From Candidatus Fischerbacteria bacterium RBG_13_37_8 (GTDB lineage: Bacteria; Acidobacteriota; HRBIN11; MFGW01), in NCBI GenBank assembly GCA_001780385.1, contig MFGW01000205.1, positions 1 to 16,494 on the forward strand: 16,494 nt of DNA, written 5' to 3'. The number at the start of each line of letters is the position of its first letter. The first letter of the stretch is position 1. Below, piece after piece: positions 16,315 through 16,494 of the stretch. Under the pieces are notes generated by a model, which was given only the letters and a program-made list of their open reading frames with translations, did not search any database and was not told the DNA's origin. The translations under genes were made by a program, and so were the position numbers.

Positions 16315-16334
16315 GTATCCCCTAAAACAGGCAT
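16311..16334 (-). other. 7-codon mini-ORF in the leader of the RHS-like gene
   Basis: ATG at 16334 with a strong AGGAGG 9 bases upstream encodes MPVLGDT and stops at TGA, whose TG lies in the ATG of fragment A (ATGA). It could be a leader peptide coupling translation. Equally, it could be the original start of the gene followed by another one-base frameshift. Confidence 0.45.
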
Positions 16335-16344
16335 TTTGCTTTGC

Positions 16345-16374
16345 CTCCTGCTTTTATTTCTCCTGCTTTTATTT
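16345..16374. repeat. Tandem duplication of a 15-base leader unit
   Basis: On the minus strand AAATAAAAGCAGGAG occurs twice in exact tandem (16374-16360 and 16359-16345). Each copy carries its own GCAGGAG Shine-Dalgarno-like motif; only the proximal one is placed for the mini-ORF start. Confidence 0.8.
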
Positions 16375-16388
16375 TTTCCTTATTTAAT

Positions 16389-16418
16389 ATTTTACTCCTG
16401 TGAATTAATGAATGTCAA
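16389..16418 (-). promoter_or_regulatory. Sigma-70-type promoter of the RHS-like gene
   Basis: On the minus strand a perfect TTGACA (16418-16413) is followed after 18 bases by TAAAAT (16394-16389), one mismatch from TATAAT. It lies in AT-rich sequence about 75 bases before the ATG of fragment A, so the transcription start would be near 16381. Confidence 0.65.
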
Positions 16419-16494
16419 GTATTTTTTCTATCTTTCTGTAAATATTTCTCATTATTAATGAAAAAACATGTTCTTTCATGAGAATGCAAAGGAT

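Overview
The window looks like chromosome from an AT-rich, Gram-negative, probably uncultivated bacterium. A signal-peptide-bearing beta-barrel protein, PAS histidine kinase and Hpt signalling, TPR proteins, a split transketolase and many short intergenic repeats all fit that picture. The lineage cannot be fixed from sequence alone; an Omnitrophota- or Desantisbacteria-like candidate phylum is a guess. TGA and TAA both serve as ordinary stops in intact genes. No tRNA, rRNA, CRISPR array or transposase gene is visible.

Left part (1-2221), signalling. The C-terminal end of a receiver-domain protein (+) converges on a PAS histidine kinase (-). Divergent from the kinase, across a 353-base gap with a weak sigma-54-like site, lies a free-standing Hpt protein (+). 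Together these could form a phosphorelay.

Centre left (2224-6717), a plus-strand cluster. A cyanobacterial-STRR-like heptanucleotide repeat abuts a good sigma-70 promoter. Then come a TPR protein with two cyclic-nucleotide-binding domains, an ABC-2-type ATPase, its six-helix permease, and a membrane-anchored TPR protein. The last three are translationally coupled (1-base and 4-base overlaps).

Centre right (6721-11178), a minus-strand cluster. A sigma-70 promoter at 11150-11178 drives a zinc-ribbon/Yip1 membrane protein, the N-terminal half of a split transketolase, ftsE without ftsX, and pyrF. The last three overlap one another. After a 184-base gap holding a MITE-like palindromic repeat comes an outer-membrane beta-barrel protein, whose end nearly touches the end of the plus-strand cluster.

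Right part (11289-16418), a decayed giant gene on the minus strand. Reading frames that look like one protein of about 1,670 codons (YD-repeat/RHS-like core plus Ig/FN3-like modules) are interrupted by three frameshifts, one TAG and one TGA. A consensus-like promoter, a tandemly duplicated 15-base leader carrying Shine-Dalgarno motifs, and a 7-codon mini-ORF precede it. This is the most unusual part of the window: either a pseudogene that kept its promoter or a heavily recoded surface protein. The intact genes on its left argue against general sequencing error.
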